Shown: one piece after another, positions 11,926 to 26,706 of the stretch
Numbering within the stretch: the stretch's first letter is position 1
Layout: each line of letters opens with the position of its first letter
Source of the DNA: Adiantum capillus-veneris
Lineage: Eukaryota; Streptophyta; Polypodiopsida; Polypodiales; Pteridaceae
Direction of reading: 5' to 3'
Assembly: GCA_014529385.2 (NCBI GenBank)
Contig: CM043944.1
Coordinates: 72,221,884-72,285,883 of the forward strand
DNA length: 64,000 bases
The notes under the pieces: generated by a model
Database searches by the model: none
Seen by the model: only the letters and a program-made list of their open reading frames with translations
Told to the model about the DNA's origin: nothing
Made by a program: the position numbers and the translations under genes

Positions 11926-12730
11926 ATGGCTGGAGGGTCCATGAGTGGGCTCATTCAGGTTGCTGTTCCTGTGCTGCTCGCGCTGCAACTTCTGTTGCTA
12001 TCTCAGTCCATTAATAGGAGTCCAGTAGCTGCGGCATTTGTAAGTATCACTTGGGTAGCTGCTAGTAATAACAAAATACGTGTGTTTACTCATTCTTAGA
12101 AAGATACGTATTGCGTGCGTACATTCTTGCTTATAATGTATGCATGTACTTCATGGCGCACAATATATAGATGGTTACATATAGTATAACATTGAGAGCG
12201 GCCTGATAATTATAAGACGTGCTGTGATTAGTCTTGACTGTGGCCCTGATTAATAGAATATGTTATTGATGATCTGGTTGCAGCGCTGCGAGTATGAGAT
12301 ATGGCCGGTGAAATTAACTGCAGTTGTGCCGTTTTCTAGCACAGATGCAACCGTGGATAGGAACTTGCCACTACCTGGCTTATACCAAGAAAGAAACTTG
12401 CCACTACCTGGCTTCTACAAACAAAGAAAGTTCACAAATCTGGATGACCCCAACGGCAACGACTTTGAGCAGGGTGCCCTGGACGAATTCGTCAGGACAG
12501 AACAAGAGGATTGCCTCACGCAGCTGCGTACGGCGCAGCTCGTGCTCACCCCCGCCGGAGATTCTCCTGACTGGCTGCTCGAATACGTCAACATCAGCAC
12601 CTTCGACCTGGGGAGCGAGTGGAGCCGCGAGACACTGGTGGATGACACCCTCCGACCGGTTCGGTCTAGAAACTACAACCGCAATGGGAATCCCGCTGAG
12701 GAGATTCAATCCTGCGCTTTAAGTTTTTAA
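11926..12730 (+). CDS. Secreted PLAT-like protein, two exons (copy A)
   Basis: Exons 11926-12039 and 12284-12730 join in phase 0 across a 244 nt intron with a GTAAGT donor and a TTGCAG acceptor, giving 186 residues. The start codon has a good plant context (CAACCATGGC). Residues 1-37 form a signal peptide with a Leu-rich core (VAVPVLLALQLLLLS). The mature part begins RCEYEIWPV and later has FEQGALDEFV (99-108), CLTQLRTAQLVLT (from 115) and DWLLEYVNIS (from 134). This order resembles plant PLAT/LH2 stress proteins, where an FERGNLDIF-like block, Cys and a GWYCDYVEV-like strand occur in the same order. An 11-residue repeat (RNLPLPGxYxx, about residues 64-86) sits in a loop. PLAT proteins act in abiotic-stress tolerance, often at the ER or cell surface; that role here is inferred from weak similarity. 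Confidence 0.7.
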
Positions 12731-13505
12731 AACGTATCATTTCTCTTTTCCATAAAACAACAATACGGCTAGCGCTGTTGATGCTTGGCTCCCCGCTTTT
12801 AATTTTCCTTCATGCACACCGAATTCTTATACCTTTCACTAGGTACCTAGGGCATGAAAACATCCTCCTTCAAGAATTTCTTGTTAATGATCTAGCACGA
12901 GTACAACCTTCATTATTCTATATTAGTAAAATGGCGTCGCTTTCTACGACGGCATGGCCCCTCTTACCCTCAAACCTTTCGCTCTTAAAAAAAATCATAA
13001 AAATAGATGAAGAAAAGTATTGTCTCTCTCTTTCTCTCTCTCCCCCCTTGCCATAGGTTTAATGTAATCTCACCTGGAAAACTTTAAATCCCCCTTTCTT
13101 ATAAAGTTGATGATGAAAAAGCTTACAAATCTTGGCAATTTCATAATGTATTTGTCAAGATGACACATGTGTGAGATCAATATAATATTGAATACAAAGT
13201 GTAGTTTCTCTCTCTCTCCCTCTCTCTCTTCTTCTCTCTCTTCCCTCTCTCTCTCTCTCTCTTCTTTTATTTATATCCCCCCCCCCCGTCTTCTCTCTAT
13301 TTCCTTCTCATTACCTTTTTGCTCTCATTTGTCAATTTCTCCCCCTCTCTCTCTATCTATATCTCCATTTCACCAGTTTGTAACGGTTTGGTCCTGCAGC
13401 TCATTTTTGCAGCTACCTCTTGCTCACTTTTCCTTCATGGAAGCGGAGCTGCACGACATCCACACCCTCTAAACCTGCACAGCCTCTGGTCTGTGCCAAT
13501 TGCAC
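12731..13505. other. 3' flank of the PLAT-like gene; pyrimidine-rich tract
   Basis: No gene supported. The frame at 12778-13056 crosses the palindrome boundary and ends in low-complexity SLSLS. 13200-13375 is a nearly pure pyrimidine tract with (TC)n runs and a C10-12 run. No AATAAA is seen close after the PLAT-like stop codon. From 12985 onward this is loop sequence, present in C (54744-55272) but not in B. Confidence 0.5.
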
Positions 13506-14112
13506 TTAATTAGCTTCATCAGAGACATCGTCCGATGCATACATAACATTATCTTCTAGAGGTTGATCTGAATTGAGATGTTTAAGAACAATCTCGTCTT
13601 CTCGCTTCTTGAATAGCTTGATCCATTTTATTGCGATGGGCATCTTGAGCACAGTGCCATCAAGTTCGCATAATTGATATATATGTTGCATTATCCAAAA
13701 CATGAAGCACCATATATGGTCCAAACCACCGTTTAATCATTTTTGGCATAACAATATATTGATTTTCCAAGCTATTGTCATAAAAAAGTACCCAGTCGCT
13801 GTCTTTGATAACATGAGGTCATAGTCTATGCTTTCCATCAAATGCTACTTTATTCTTCAACCTTGCCTCCTTAAGATTTTCTTTAGCCTGTTCGATATCT
13901 TCTTGACGCCTCTCCAGTTGACGAATACGTAGAGCAAGCAAATCTTCTGTAGACATGCCCTCTTCCCATGACATTATGGTCCAAGTCATAACCGCCTCCA
14001 CTATAGGCAAATGGGTTTTTACCGGTACATCAGCCTGAACGCAATAAAACCTGTTAACAGATAACGGTGTGTAGTGCGATCAGCCCACAATGCAATGGAA
14101 GAGCTTAGGCCA
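13506..14112 (-). pseudogene. Ty3/gypsy integrase C-terminal fragment (A-side loop)
   Basis: The minus strand reads from FALWADRTTH near 14100 and FRLMYR, through EEGMSTEDLLALRIRQLERR (13819-14010), to the downstream HIWCFMFWI/CELDGTVLKMPIAIKWIKLF block (13506-13724). This is the end of a Ty3/gypsy integrase, after the catalytic core. Compared with the C copy (55273-56110) it has extra indels. It stops abruptly at 14112, where C continues with sequence encoding DDWPKLLP. It is dead: there are several frame changes and no catalytic residues. Confidence 0.8.
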
Positions 14113-14120
14113 GGGAGCGA
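14101..14120. other. Junction of palindrome 1 (A loop fused to inverted B)
   Basis: Up to 14112 the sequence matches C up to 55879 in gypsy DNA. From 14115 it matches the reverse complement of C ending at 54743. Two G residues (14113-14114) match neither flank. Little or no microhomology is visible, which fits end-joining or template-switch repair. Confidence 0.85.
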
Positions 14121-14376
14121 AAGGTTTGAGGGTAAGAGGGGCCATGCCGTCGTAGAAAGCGACGCCATTTTACTAATATAGAATAATGAAGGTTGTACTC
14201 GTGCTAGATCATTAACAAGAAATTCTTGAAGGAGGATGTTTTCATGCCCTAGGTACCTAGTGAAAGGTATAAGAATTCGGTGTGCATGAAGGAAAATTAA
14301 AAGCGGGGAGCCAAGCATCAACAGCGCTAGCCGTATTGTTGTTTTATGGAAAAGAGAAATGATACGTTTTAAAAAC

Positions 14377-15172
14377 TTAAAGCGCAGGATTGAATCTCCT
14401 CAGCGGGATTCCCATTGCGGTTGTAGTTTCTAGACCGAACCGGTCGGAGGGTGTCATCCACCAGTGTCTCGCGGCTCCACTCGCTCCCCAGTCGAAGGTG
14501 CTGATGTTGACGTATTCGAGCAGCCAGTCAGGAGAATCTCCGGCGGGGGTGAGCACGAGCTGCGCCGTACGCAGCTGCGTGAGGCAATCCTCTTGTTCTG
14601 TCCTGACGAATTCGTCCAGGGCACCCTGCTCAAAGTCGTTGCCGTTGGGGTCATCCAGATTTGTGAACTTTCTTTGTTTGTAGAAGCCAGGTAGTGGCAA
14701 GTTTCTTTCTTGGTATAAGCCAGGTAGTGGCAAGTTCCTATCCACGGTTGCATCTGTGCTAGAAAACGGCACAACTGCAGTTAATTTCACCGGCCATATC
14801 TCATACTCGCAGCGCTGCAACCAGATCATCAATAACATATTCTATTAATCAGGGCCACAGTCAAGACTAATCACAGCACGTCTTATAATTATCAGGCCGC
14901 TCTCAATGTTATACTATATGTAACCATCTATATATTGTGCGCCATGAAGTACATGCATACATTATAAGCAAGAATGTACGCACGCAATACGTATCTTTCT
15001 AAGAATGAGTAAACACACGTATTTTGTTATTACTAGCAGCTACCCAAGTGATACTTACAAATGCCGCAGCTACTGGACTCCTATTAATGGACTGAGATAG
15101 CAACAGAAGTTGCAGCGCGAGCAGCACAGGAACAGCAACCTGAATGAGCCCACTCATGGACCCTCCAGCCAT
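14377..15172 (-). pseudogene. PLAT-like gene copy B, frameshifted
   Basis: Exon 1 is 15172-15059, the intron 15058-14815 with the same GT-AG sites, and exon 2 starts at 14814. At 14490-14491 one C is missing relative to A and C (CGACTGGGG instead of CGACCTGGGG). The frame changes after residue 146, the last ~40 residues are replaced by unrelated ones beginning WGASGAARHWW, and the stop moves to 14377. The final Cys (182) is lost. The signal peptide and most of the PLAT-like core are intact. This is either a real damaged copy or a sequencing error; the call depends on read support. Confidence 0.65.
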
Positions 15173-15267
15173 GGTTGTTTCTGCAGAGGAGGAGTATGGC
15201 AGAGGAATTGTAGTTATACAACGTCATATGACTGTAGTACTCTGCTTTAAGGAAGGAGCGCCCGAGA

Positions 15268-15348
15268 TTTATAAGAGCTGGCCGTTAGGTCGACCAGCCT
15301 GGCCAAGTTCCAGTTAGGACCAGCCTGGCCCGCGTTCTGGATCACGTG
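15268..15348 (-). promoter_or_regulatory. Promoter of PLAT-like gene copy B
   Basis: Mirror of the copy A promoter: TATAAA on the minus strand at 15268-15273 and the G-box at 15343-15348. No difference is seen in these cores. Confidence 0.6.
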
Positions 15349-15416
15349 CTATATTTATTTAAACAATACCACGTCGAGCTGCACGTCCATGGCACAAAGC
15401 CTGCTGCACGAGAACG

Positions 15417-15417
15417 C

Positions 15418-15452
<35 letters not shown>

Positions 15453-15859
15453 CCTTTGTCCACGTCGCAAGGCCATGGCCATCGCCCGCCTGCCCCCCAG
15501 GCTATGGCCCTGTCGAGATCTTGCAGCTGCATCAGCGCCTGACCCCGCTTGTTCTCCGCTACCCCTAAAAATAATTTTACTCTCTCTCTCTACCTGGGAC
15601 ACTACTAATAAAATTCATTACTTCAGAAGATTCCCTAGAATCTTCTGCAAGGAATTGCGAGGCCCCGTTGCACACAGCGTGCCCTCCCATGGGAGCCCTC
15701 CTCCACTTGCGACGTGTTGCCTTCTCTCACCCTCACAGGAGCCCCGCCTGGCGACAAGAGCGGCCTCCATCTTCTACTCAACAACGTCGGCCCTTCTCTC
15801 TCTCTCCCCCCCCTCCCACGTCAGCAATTTTCTCGATATATATATATATATATATATAT

Positions 15860-15915
<56 letters not shown>

Positions 15916-15944
15916 GTCTGCGGCTCTGGTGGACAACCGCATGT

Positions 15945-16001
<57 letters not shown>

Positions 16002-16031
16002 GCGCAGGGCTCCAAATGTTGCGACTCGGAC

Positions 16032-16069
<38 letters not shown>

Positions 16070-16733
16070 AACAAAGGCACATGACCTCCACGTGCCATCC
16101 CCTGCCCTTTCCTTTCAGTTTCCTTTTCCTTTTCCTTTTACCCCCTTGAACTAGCGGGATATTTTTTGAATTTATCCTAGCTGGTACCCCCTACTCTCTC
16201 TTTCGGAAATTTTTGTTCTGGATCACGTGCTATATGTATATAGATATTATGTCAAACTGCACGTCCATGACACAAAGTTATAAGTACGTAAAATAGACAA
16301 AAAGGTTTTCAAACTAGTCTTTCTTGGTGGGCCTTGATATATAACAAGTATAGAATATAAAGGACATATGTTTACCATCTAGCAATAAAGGAAACAAGAT
16401 TGTGACTAACTCGACAATGACGATACTGCATTGCCTCAGAGGGTAATACATTTAGAAATGTTATATATTTTTGGTTAGAGACAAAGTTAAGTAGCGTCAA
16501 TTAATAGAGATCATAGGGGTGATTTTTAAGAGAGTTAGTTGAGTTTTAAAGAGAAGCATGCACATTTTAAAATTGTTATTGTGTTCATGGGAGGATACAA
16601 AGTTAAGTGACATCAATTAATAGAGATTATAGGGGTGATTTTTAAGAGAGTTAGTTGAGTTTTTAAAGAGAAGCATGCACATTTTAAAATTGTTATTGTG
16701 TTCATACGAAGATACAAAGTTAAGTGCATCAAT
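15417..16733 (-). repeat. Copy B microsatellite block, duplicated G-box segment and 116 bp array
   Basis: Inverted equivalents of the A features: (AG)n at 15417-15455, (AT)n at 15835-15860, (GA)n at 15863-15913, (TG)n at 15942-15968 running into (GA)n to 15997, and (GA)n at 16033-16069. The second G-box is near 16224-16229 and the 116 bp tandem repeat at 16480-16733. Run lengths differ from A and C. Confidence 0.9.
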
Positions 16734-20178
<3,445 letters not shown>

Positions 20179-21689
20179 TATAATTCCTTGATGGTAAAGC
20201 ACCTCTCATGACTCTTCACATAAAAACTTTGTGTTTGTGGGCATAGTGCACACTCCAAACAAGCTGAATCCTCTGCATCCACCATTGGCTACTATTGGAG
20301 AAGTCCCAAATCATGTTACATATGTCATGTATTGAACTATCAGGCAACAACATCTTGTAGAAAACACTAGTAGGATATGTCCACCAATTAGCTCAAGAGT
20401 TAGGTAACTCCCGATCTTTGAACCTATGAGTGCTATCCTAGTTGCAAGGTATTTCAATGCTAAACACACATGCAGATAATAAACCCATGGCACCCTGAGA
20501 CCATTGCCCAATATGAAGATCCTCTTGGAAACCAGAAATGGGACCAACCTGTTGTTAGAGTCCACAACTTGTTCAATTACATTGACCCCTCTTTTAATGA
20601 GGGTGAGGGCTTTCTTCCCCATAAGCAAGGCATGAGGTTTTTAAAACACAAAACTCCGAAAAAACAAATCCACACCTAATGAGTTATTTGTGTATCTCTC
20701 TCTACCAAGCTTTGCAGAAACATTTTTCATGACTTCACTAACATATTCCTAGTTGACCCACAGAGCTTGAGAGGAGCAACAAAAGACAACTTATCCGAAG
20801 AACCCATGTCCCGTATACCATGAAAATAGACGATTTCCTTATCAATAAAAAGCCAAAGCAATCTAGACCAAAAATTATCTGAGTTCATATGTGTTTGAGA
20901 AGAGTGGCTCTTCTAGCCCGCATGTGAGTTTTCAAGTTAAAATTCCCAATCCTCCCATGTCAACAGGCATTGCAACAAAATCCCATGTCAACCATGCTTT
21001 ATTACATGAGCCCAACAAAAACCTCAAATACATAGACCTGATTCTATTCAAGGCAGTATTGAACCAGTCCAACAGAGGTAAGAAGTGAAGCAAGTAAGGT
21101 ACCATAATAGATTGTAAAATCCTAACCCTCACATGAAAAGGCCACTCATCACAATTTCAACTAGCAGTTTTAGTGCATACTCTGTCCTCTACCCAGGTAG
21201 TCATTTATCGGGGCAGAGGAAACATCTACCACAATTAGATAACCCAGATGCCTGAATACAGAAACATCGGCCCCAATTATATAGCCTAGATTCCTGAATA
21301 CTATGCCCCAACAGATTCTTTTTCCCCTCCATGTGAGATTATTAAACTCTTTAGTTGAGACATCTATCAAACTAGATTTACCCAAGTTAATCTCCAGACC
21401 TACAGTTAGAGTATATATTCAAATAGTTCATGCATTTCCCAATGTTTTCATTATGAGCCTGCAGAAATGTAATGTTATTATCAACAAATCCCAAGGACAC
21501 TACCTGCTCCTGGCCTACTTGCAGCCCCTTCAATTTAACCCCCTTAGCTTGAGCAGTCAAAAAACAAAACAGAGGATAAGTAGCTACAACAAACAATAGA
21601 GGGCTCAGTGGACATTCTTGCCTTATAGATTTGCCTATTGAAATAGCATCAGGCAATCTCTGATTTATGAACCATGGCATGACAGACAA
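20179..21689 (-). pseudogene. LINE reverse transcriptase relic (copy B)
   Basis: Inverted copy of the A relic with the same damage: FVDNN in place of FADD, multiple frames, and the stop in the zinc-binding-like tail. One private change turns FRHLGYIIGADV into FRNLGYIIGADV near 21290. The ~75 bp tandem repeat follows at ~21653-21877 and shares SNPs with C that A lacks. Confidence 0.85.
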
Positions 21690-21877
21690 TCATCATCATG
21701 GTTTATGTACCATGACATTACAGACGCTTAGAAAAACTTTGAAATAGGAATAATCATCATGGGTTCACGTACCATAGCATTATGATGGCATTAGAGACGC
21801 TTTCAACAAAGAAAAACTTTGAAATACCAATAATCATCATGGTGTCACGTACCTTGGCATCACAGATGCTTTCTATT

Positions 21878-24800
21878 AAAAAAGAAAAAACATGACAATA
21901 TAGATCCACGTCGCTACCATATTGCAGGTCAAAGTACCATAGGTCCATGTTGTAACCATGCAAGTTCAAAATACCTTTCATCCACTTTATCACTGTACAT
22001 CACTATCATTAGGAACCATGGTCATAATTGATAACAAAGAAATACCTGTAATCACTCATAACAAGATTAGTTGACAATCACGAGCAACCGGTAATAAAAT
22101 CACTTTTAAATATTTTTTGATGTAGAAGTAAAGAAAAAGTAATCAATTTTGAGTGGCTGCAGATGAAGCGTCCAATTTTTCAACATGTGCAAAGACTCTG
22201 GGCCATCAAACTTGACCCAACAGCCAACGAGAGGTGTGAACTAACGTTATGTGTGTCCAACCAAGGAGGAGCTACAACACAAATTGCTATTAAGGTAGCA
22301 ACGATAAAACATTATCAGCAATATTTCAACTTTGTCATCATGTTCATCCCAAGAAAATCAATTGAGTATAGCATTATTGTTACTATTTTCTATTGATGAC
22401 ATTATTTTAAACAAAACCATAAGATTATTACGAAATTCTTCCTTGGGCACCTATGGGTTGCACCTTATATTTCTTGTAGATGCAGTTGCCTGCATACAGA
22501 TAACCTCTGCTCGCTAGTGCTACTAATACAACGTCTATAGCAGCACTAAATAAAAAAATACAGATGACTAGCGTTGGCCTGCCAAATCTCGCATGCCTAA
22601 TAATAGTCTCTTGGGCTATGCACTCGGATGGCTTTTGCAGCATGGCTGAGTGTCGACTCTGGATGTAAGGCAGTTCGGTGCATGTTGCAGGACATTGTGA
22701 GCATGAGTAGGCGTTTGCGTGCACACACACACACACACATAGGCAGCACTGCAGTATGAGGGGTATTTGTGCCAACCAGACTATTGTGAACTCAAAGGCA
22801 TCACGATGGCATGAATGCTGGATGGATAGTAGCAGGTAGCTTTCTCTCCCAATAGGCTAACCCATCTGCTTCAACAACGGTTTTGTGCATGTCATCAGCA
22901 CCAATAAAAACAAGAGCACTTCGTAGTAGCAACATGCGCATTTTCACCCATGACCATTGATTGGTATCTATCTTCTATACGGTAAATCTGCACTGGAATA
23001 TACAATCTGCACTGGACCTTAGGTTCAGGACACATGCAGCTTCCACAGCTTTTAGACTTTTTCACACTTGAAAATCACACATGAGAATAAATTCACACAC
23101 TTTTTCACACAAGCCATTGTTTTTCCCTTGTGACAAATGATGTGGGCATTTCTTATGGAATGTTTCACTTGTGTGAAAATCTTTCACAAATGTGACTAGC
23201 ATAAGTCACATGAGTCAAAAATTTGTTTCACTTTTCCCTTAAGAGGAAAAGTTTCACTCAAAGTGTTCAAAGAATTCACTGTTTTGCTAAAAGTAGCAAT
23301 CAATTTTCCACAATGTGCTAGACAATAGAAGAACGAGAATCATTTTCTACTATGTTCTAAACTACATAATGACAAGAATCATTTGAAGAGATCATATTAT
23401 TAAGATCTACTAAGTTGAGACGAGTATTAACACAACCTTAATTTAAAAATAGCTTAAACCACAAGCCAAGTGCCTTTTGACATTCTTGCAAAAATTCATA
23501 ACCTTGTTAACAATCACTTTTATTTACCTTATATTTCCACATAGATTCACATTTTAATCTAATTACGTGCACAATGAAAAGATTCGTTCCCATAGTAATT
23601 CACCACCTTGAACTTTGGTATTTCTTTTATCGACCATGCGAGCTTGATTGAGAATTGAAAAAGATCTCTCCTAATTGTACGGTACACTAGTTTTCATCAA
23701 AGCCTTTACGATGTGATAACAAAAGTTGCAAAGAACCAAAAATCACATGCATGTGACCAAAACTACCTATTCGATGGTACAACCAAAAAACTACTCAATG
23801 TAGCAAGTAGCATGACCTCAAAACTTTACACAACATGCAAACCATGTACCGGAACTATATTTGCCAATTCAATGATCTTTTTAGTAGCAAACCTCACAAC
23901 CCGGCTATATAGATGGAGACAAGTCACTATACCTAAAAAGTCAATATGAGCACAAAAAGCAAAGTACATACGATTCTTAAAACAATTCATTCTATGCTTT
24001 AAACTGCTATTTCCTTTTTATGCAACCAATTAATTTGTACATTTAGCTAAAAATCCAACTATGACAAAATTGCCTCTATTTCCCTATTATGCTATCTGAA
24101 CATTATACATTCCACCTTCAAAATCCATCAACGAAAGCTGGTGTTCAAAGTTTTGCACCAGTACATCATACAAAACCTCAAAAAAGTTATCACTTTGAAG
24201 TATTTCATGCAATTGGAAATTCTCTCCATAATATACAAAAACCCTTAACCCTAAATTCAACATATGCAATGCCCAACAATTGAAAAGAAAATGATATGTA
24301 CAACACAATGGGATCTGATCACACATTTGATAAGATCCTTATCCTAATCAAAGCACCATGTATCATTTTTGAGCCCAAAGAAAGACCAAAAGTCAAAGTG
24401 TCATGTAACAAACCATTATCAAACTCCTCGGTTCTTCCAGTATCTACGTCAGTTGACCAATTTTCACTTAATGTACCATTTCTATGCTTATAAATTCTAA
24501 ATCCCTGCGAATTTGAATGTAGAATCGGCTACATATTCAATCCCTAGGATGTCCTTATAAGTGTATTTCTGTAGCTATTGTTCTATTATACATGAATTTG
24601 GATTAAGCTCTCCATCAACGAACCTTGCATCTAAGCAGATCTCGACTCCTGAACATGAGTGTTATCTTCTCCCTTTTATCATTATCTTCTATTAGTAAAT
24701 ACATGGAAAACACATGACATAATCAGTACATTTTCAGAAATTGGTCATAAACTCAGCCAAATGACTCATTTCTGGTTCATTTTACATGATGATTGATAAC

Positions 24801-25042
24801 TATACTCACATACTCGAGTAAACTCAAGATTAATGGCCTCATCCAATATGCTTGTCTGCAATAACATCAAATTATGGTCAAATATACTCGTATGGCCTTA
24901 TCCAAAAGACTTTTTTGTAGCAACGTGGTATCATGATCAAATATACCTGCAAAATTATGTATAGAAAATAGAAGGAAGAAGCTATAAAAGAAGAAACGCA
25001 TCTTGATATAAGCAACTACACCCCATGTTCTCTATTGCATTT
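21878..25042. other. Copy B AT-rich intergenic sequence
   Basis: No gene recognised. Inverted equivalent of 2081-5246, with the GTGAA cluster at ~23040-23275 and the (AC)n run at ~22721-22738. Confidence 0.5.
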
Positions 25043-25765
25043 CAAGCTCTAAATCCGCACATGGTTCACCAGAAGAAAACCACAATATGGATGACATAAT
25101 CACTTTCCATTACAATGTAGCAGTAGAAAATACCTTTAAAAGGCATCATTTTTCTTAGCTAAAAGCCCCATGTGCCACAAAAGCTAGCTTCATATTCTTT
25201 CCAACATATCAGATAACAAACCAGCCATAAACTGTGGGTGAGGCCTTGAAGAAATGCATCTTGAAAAAACCTGCTACACCCCAGATTTTGCATTGCAATT
25301 CAAGCTTTGAATCATGCACATGTCTCACAAAGAAAATGGGCAGAAATCCATGATGACATATGCAGTTGCTGTTTCAGCTTAGCAATGGAAAGTATCTCCA
25401 AAACATAGCACTTCAAGCTTTAAAGCCTGCACATGGTTCATAAGAAAACAATAATAATGACATAATCATTGTCTATTACACATAGCAGTAGACCATACCT
25501 TCAAGCATTTTGCTCACCTAAAAGCCACATGTGCCACAAAATCAAGCTTCACATTCTTCCAGACAACACATCAGATACCAAACCACTAATAAAGAGTGGA
25601 TGAGGCCTTGAAGAAATGCATCTTGAAAAAACCTACTACACTCCACATTCTACATTGCAGTTCAAGCTCTGAAGCATGCAAATGGTTCACCAAACGAAAT
25701 GGGTAGAAACCCATGGTGACATATGCACTTACTGTTACAGCTTAGTAGTGGAAAGTACTTCCAAA
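25043..25765 (-). repeat. 363 bp tandem repeat (copy B)
   Basis: Inverted equivalent of 1358-2080; the two units are retained. Confidence 0.85.
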
Positions 25766-26706
25766 ATATAGCATCTTTCTCACCTAAAAGTCACATGGCC
25801 ATGCACAACCCACCTTCACAATGTGTCCAACAACATATCAGGTAATAATCTAAGCATAAAGAGTTTTTGTTACCAACACAAATATCCAACACCACTTTAA
25901 AAGAAAGAAATTTTCTCCACACAATCCACATTCCCTTTGTTTCCTGCAACAACACATCAAATAGCAAGCTAGGCATGAGTAGCTTCAACTTACCAACACC
26001 AGAATCCATATAAATTGCTAGGTTATTAAAAAAAACACACGTTCAACGATAGTACACAGCTTTCTACAACACACAAAATTGGAGATTATTGAATCGTGCA
26101 ATGAACACAATGAACTCTACAATGTCATACTCTACGCAAGTTCCAAAAATTGTTAGCGCTTGTCTCTTGATTCATCTCCTACTGTCTGCATAAGGAGCTG
26201 CAAAAAGATTCTAACAGTTGCAACAGAAGATTATCATTGACACATTAGTAATATTATTGATTTTAGAAAGATGAATATAGTATAAAACTTGTCAAAAATA
26301 AAATACATCTAAAAATTACTTTTCAAATAAAAGTAAACATCAAAACTTGAACTTGGAAACCTGAGTAACCAGGTAGCCAACATGTGCTGATATGATTTAA
26401 ACGTCGACCATAAACATGACATAGATAAACGATTACATATCGAAATAAATAGACTGGCAGAAAATTCCACATCTAGCCAATGTAGGGAGTCCACATGAGG
26501 TACAATCTAACATTGGTTGACAAAATCTAGACTAGGTAGCACAAATACAATAGTTTTATTAGGCGGCTTAGAAGTCCAAATTCAAGTCGCCTCCGCATTG
26601 TAATGCGCATGACAACCTACAACAACCATTATTAAAAAAATTATTAAACGCATGACTCCAAGAAAAGTAGTTAAATACACAAAAGTAACGATAGATGTAT
26701 CTTTGT

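Noticed and set aside
12778-13056. 92-codon frame MMLGSPLLIF..., with a different ending at 14019-14321
   Set aside because: It crosses the palindrome boundary; the part after the boundary is low-complexity in A and gypsy sequence in B. No family resemblance.
12984-14115. A single perfect palindrome centred near 13550
   Set aside because: The 1130 bp between the arms is not self-complementary; it is asymmetric loop DNA also found in C.
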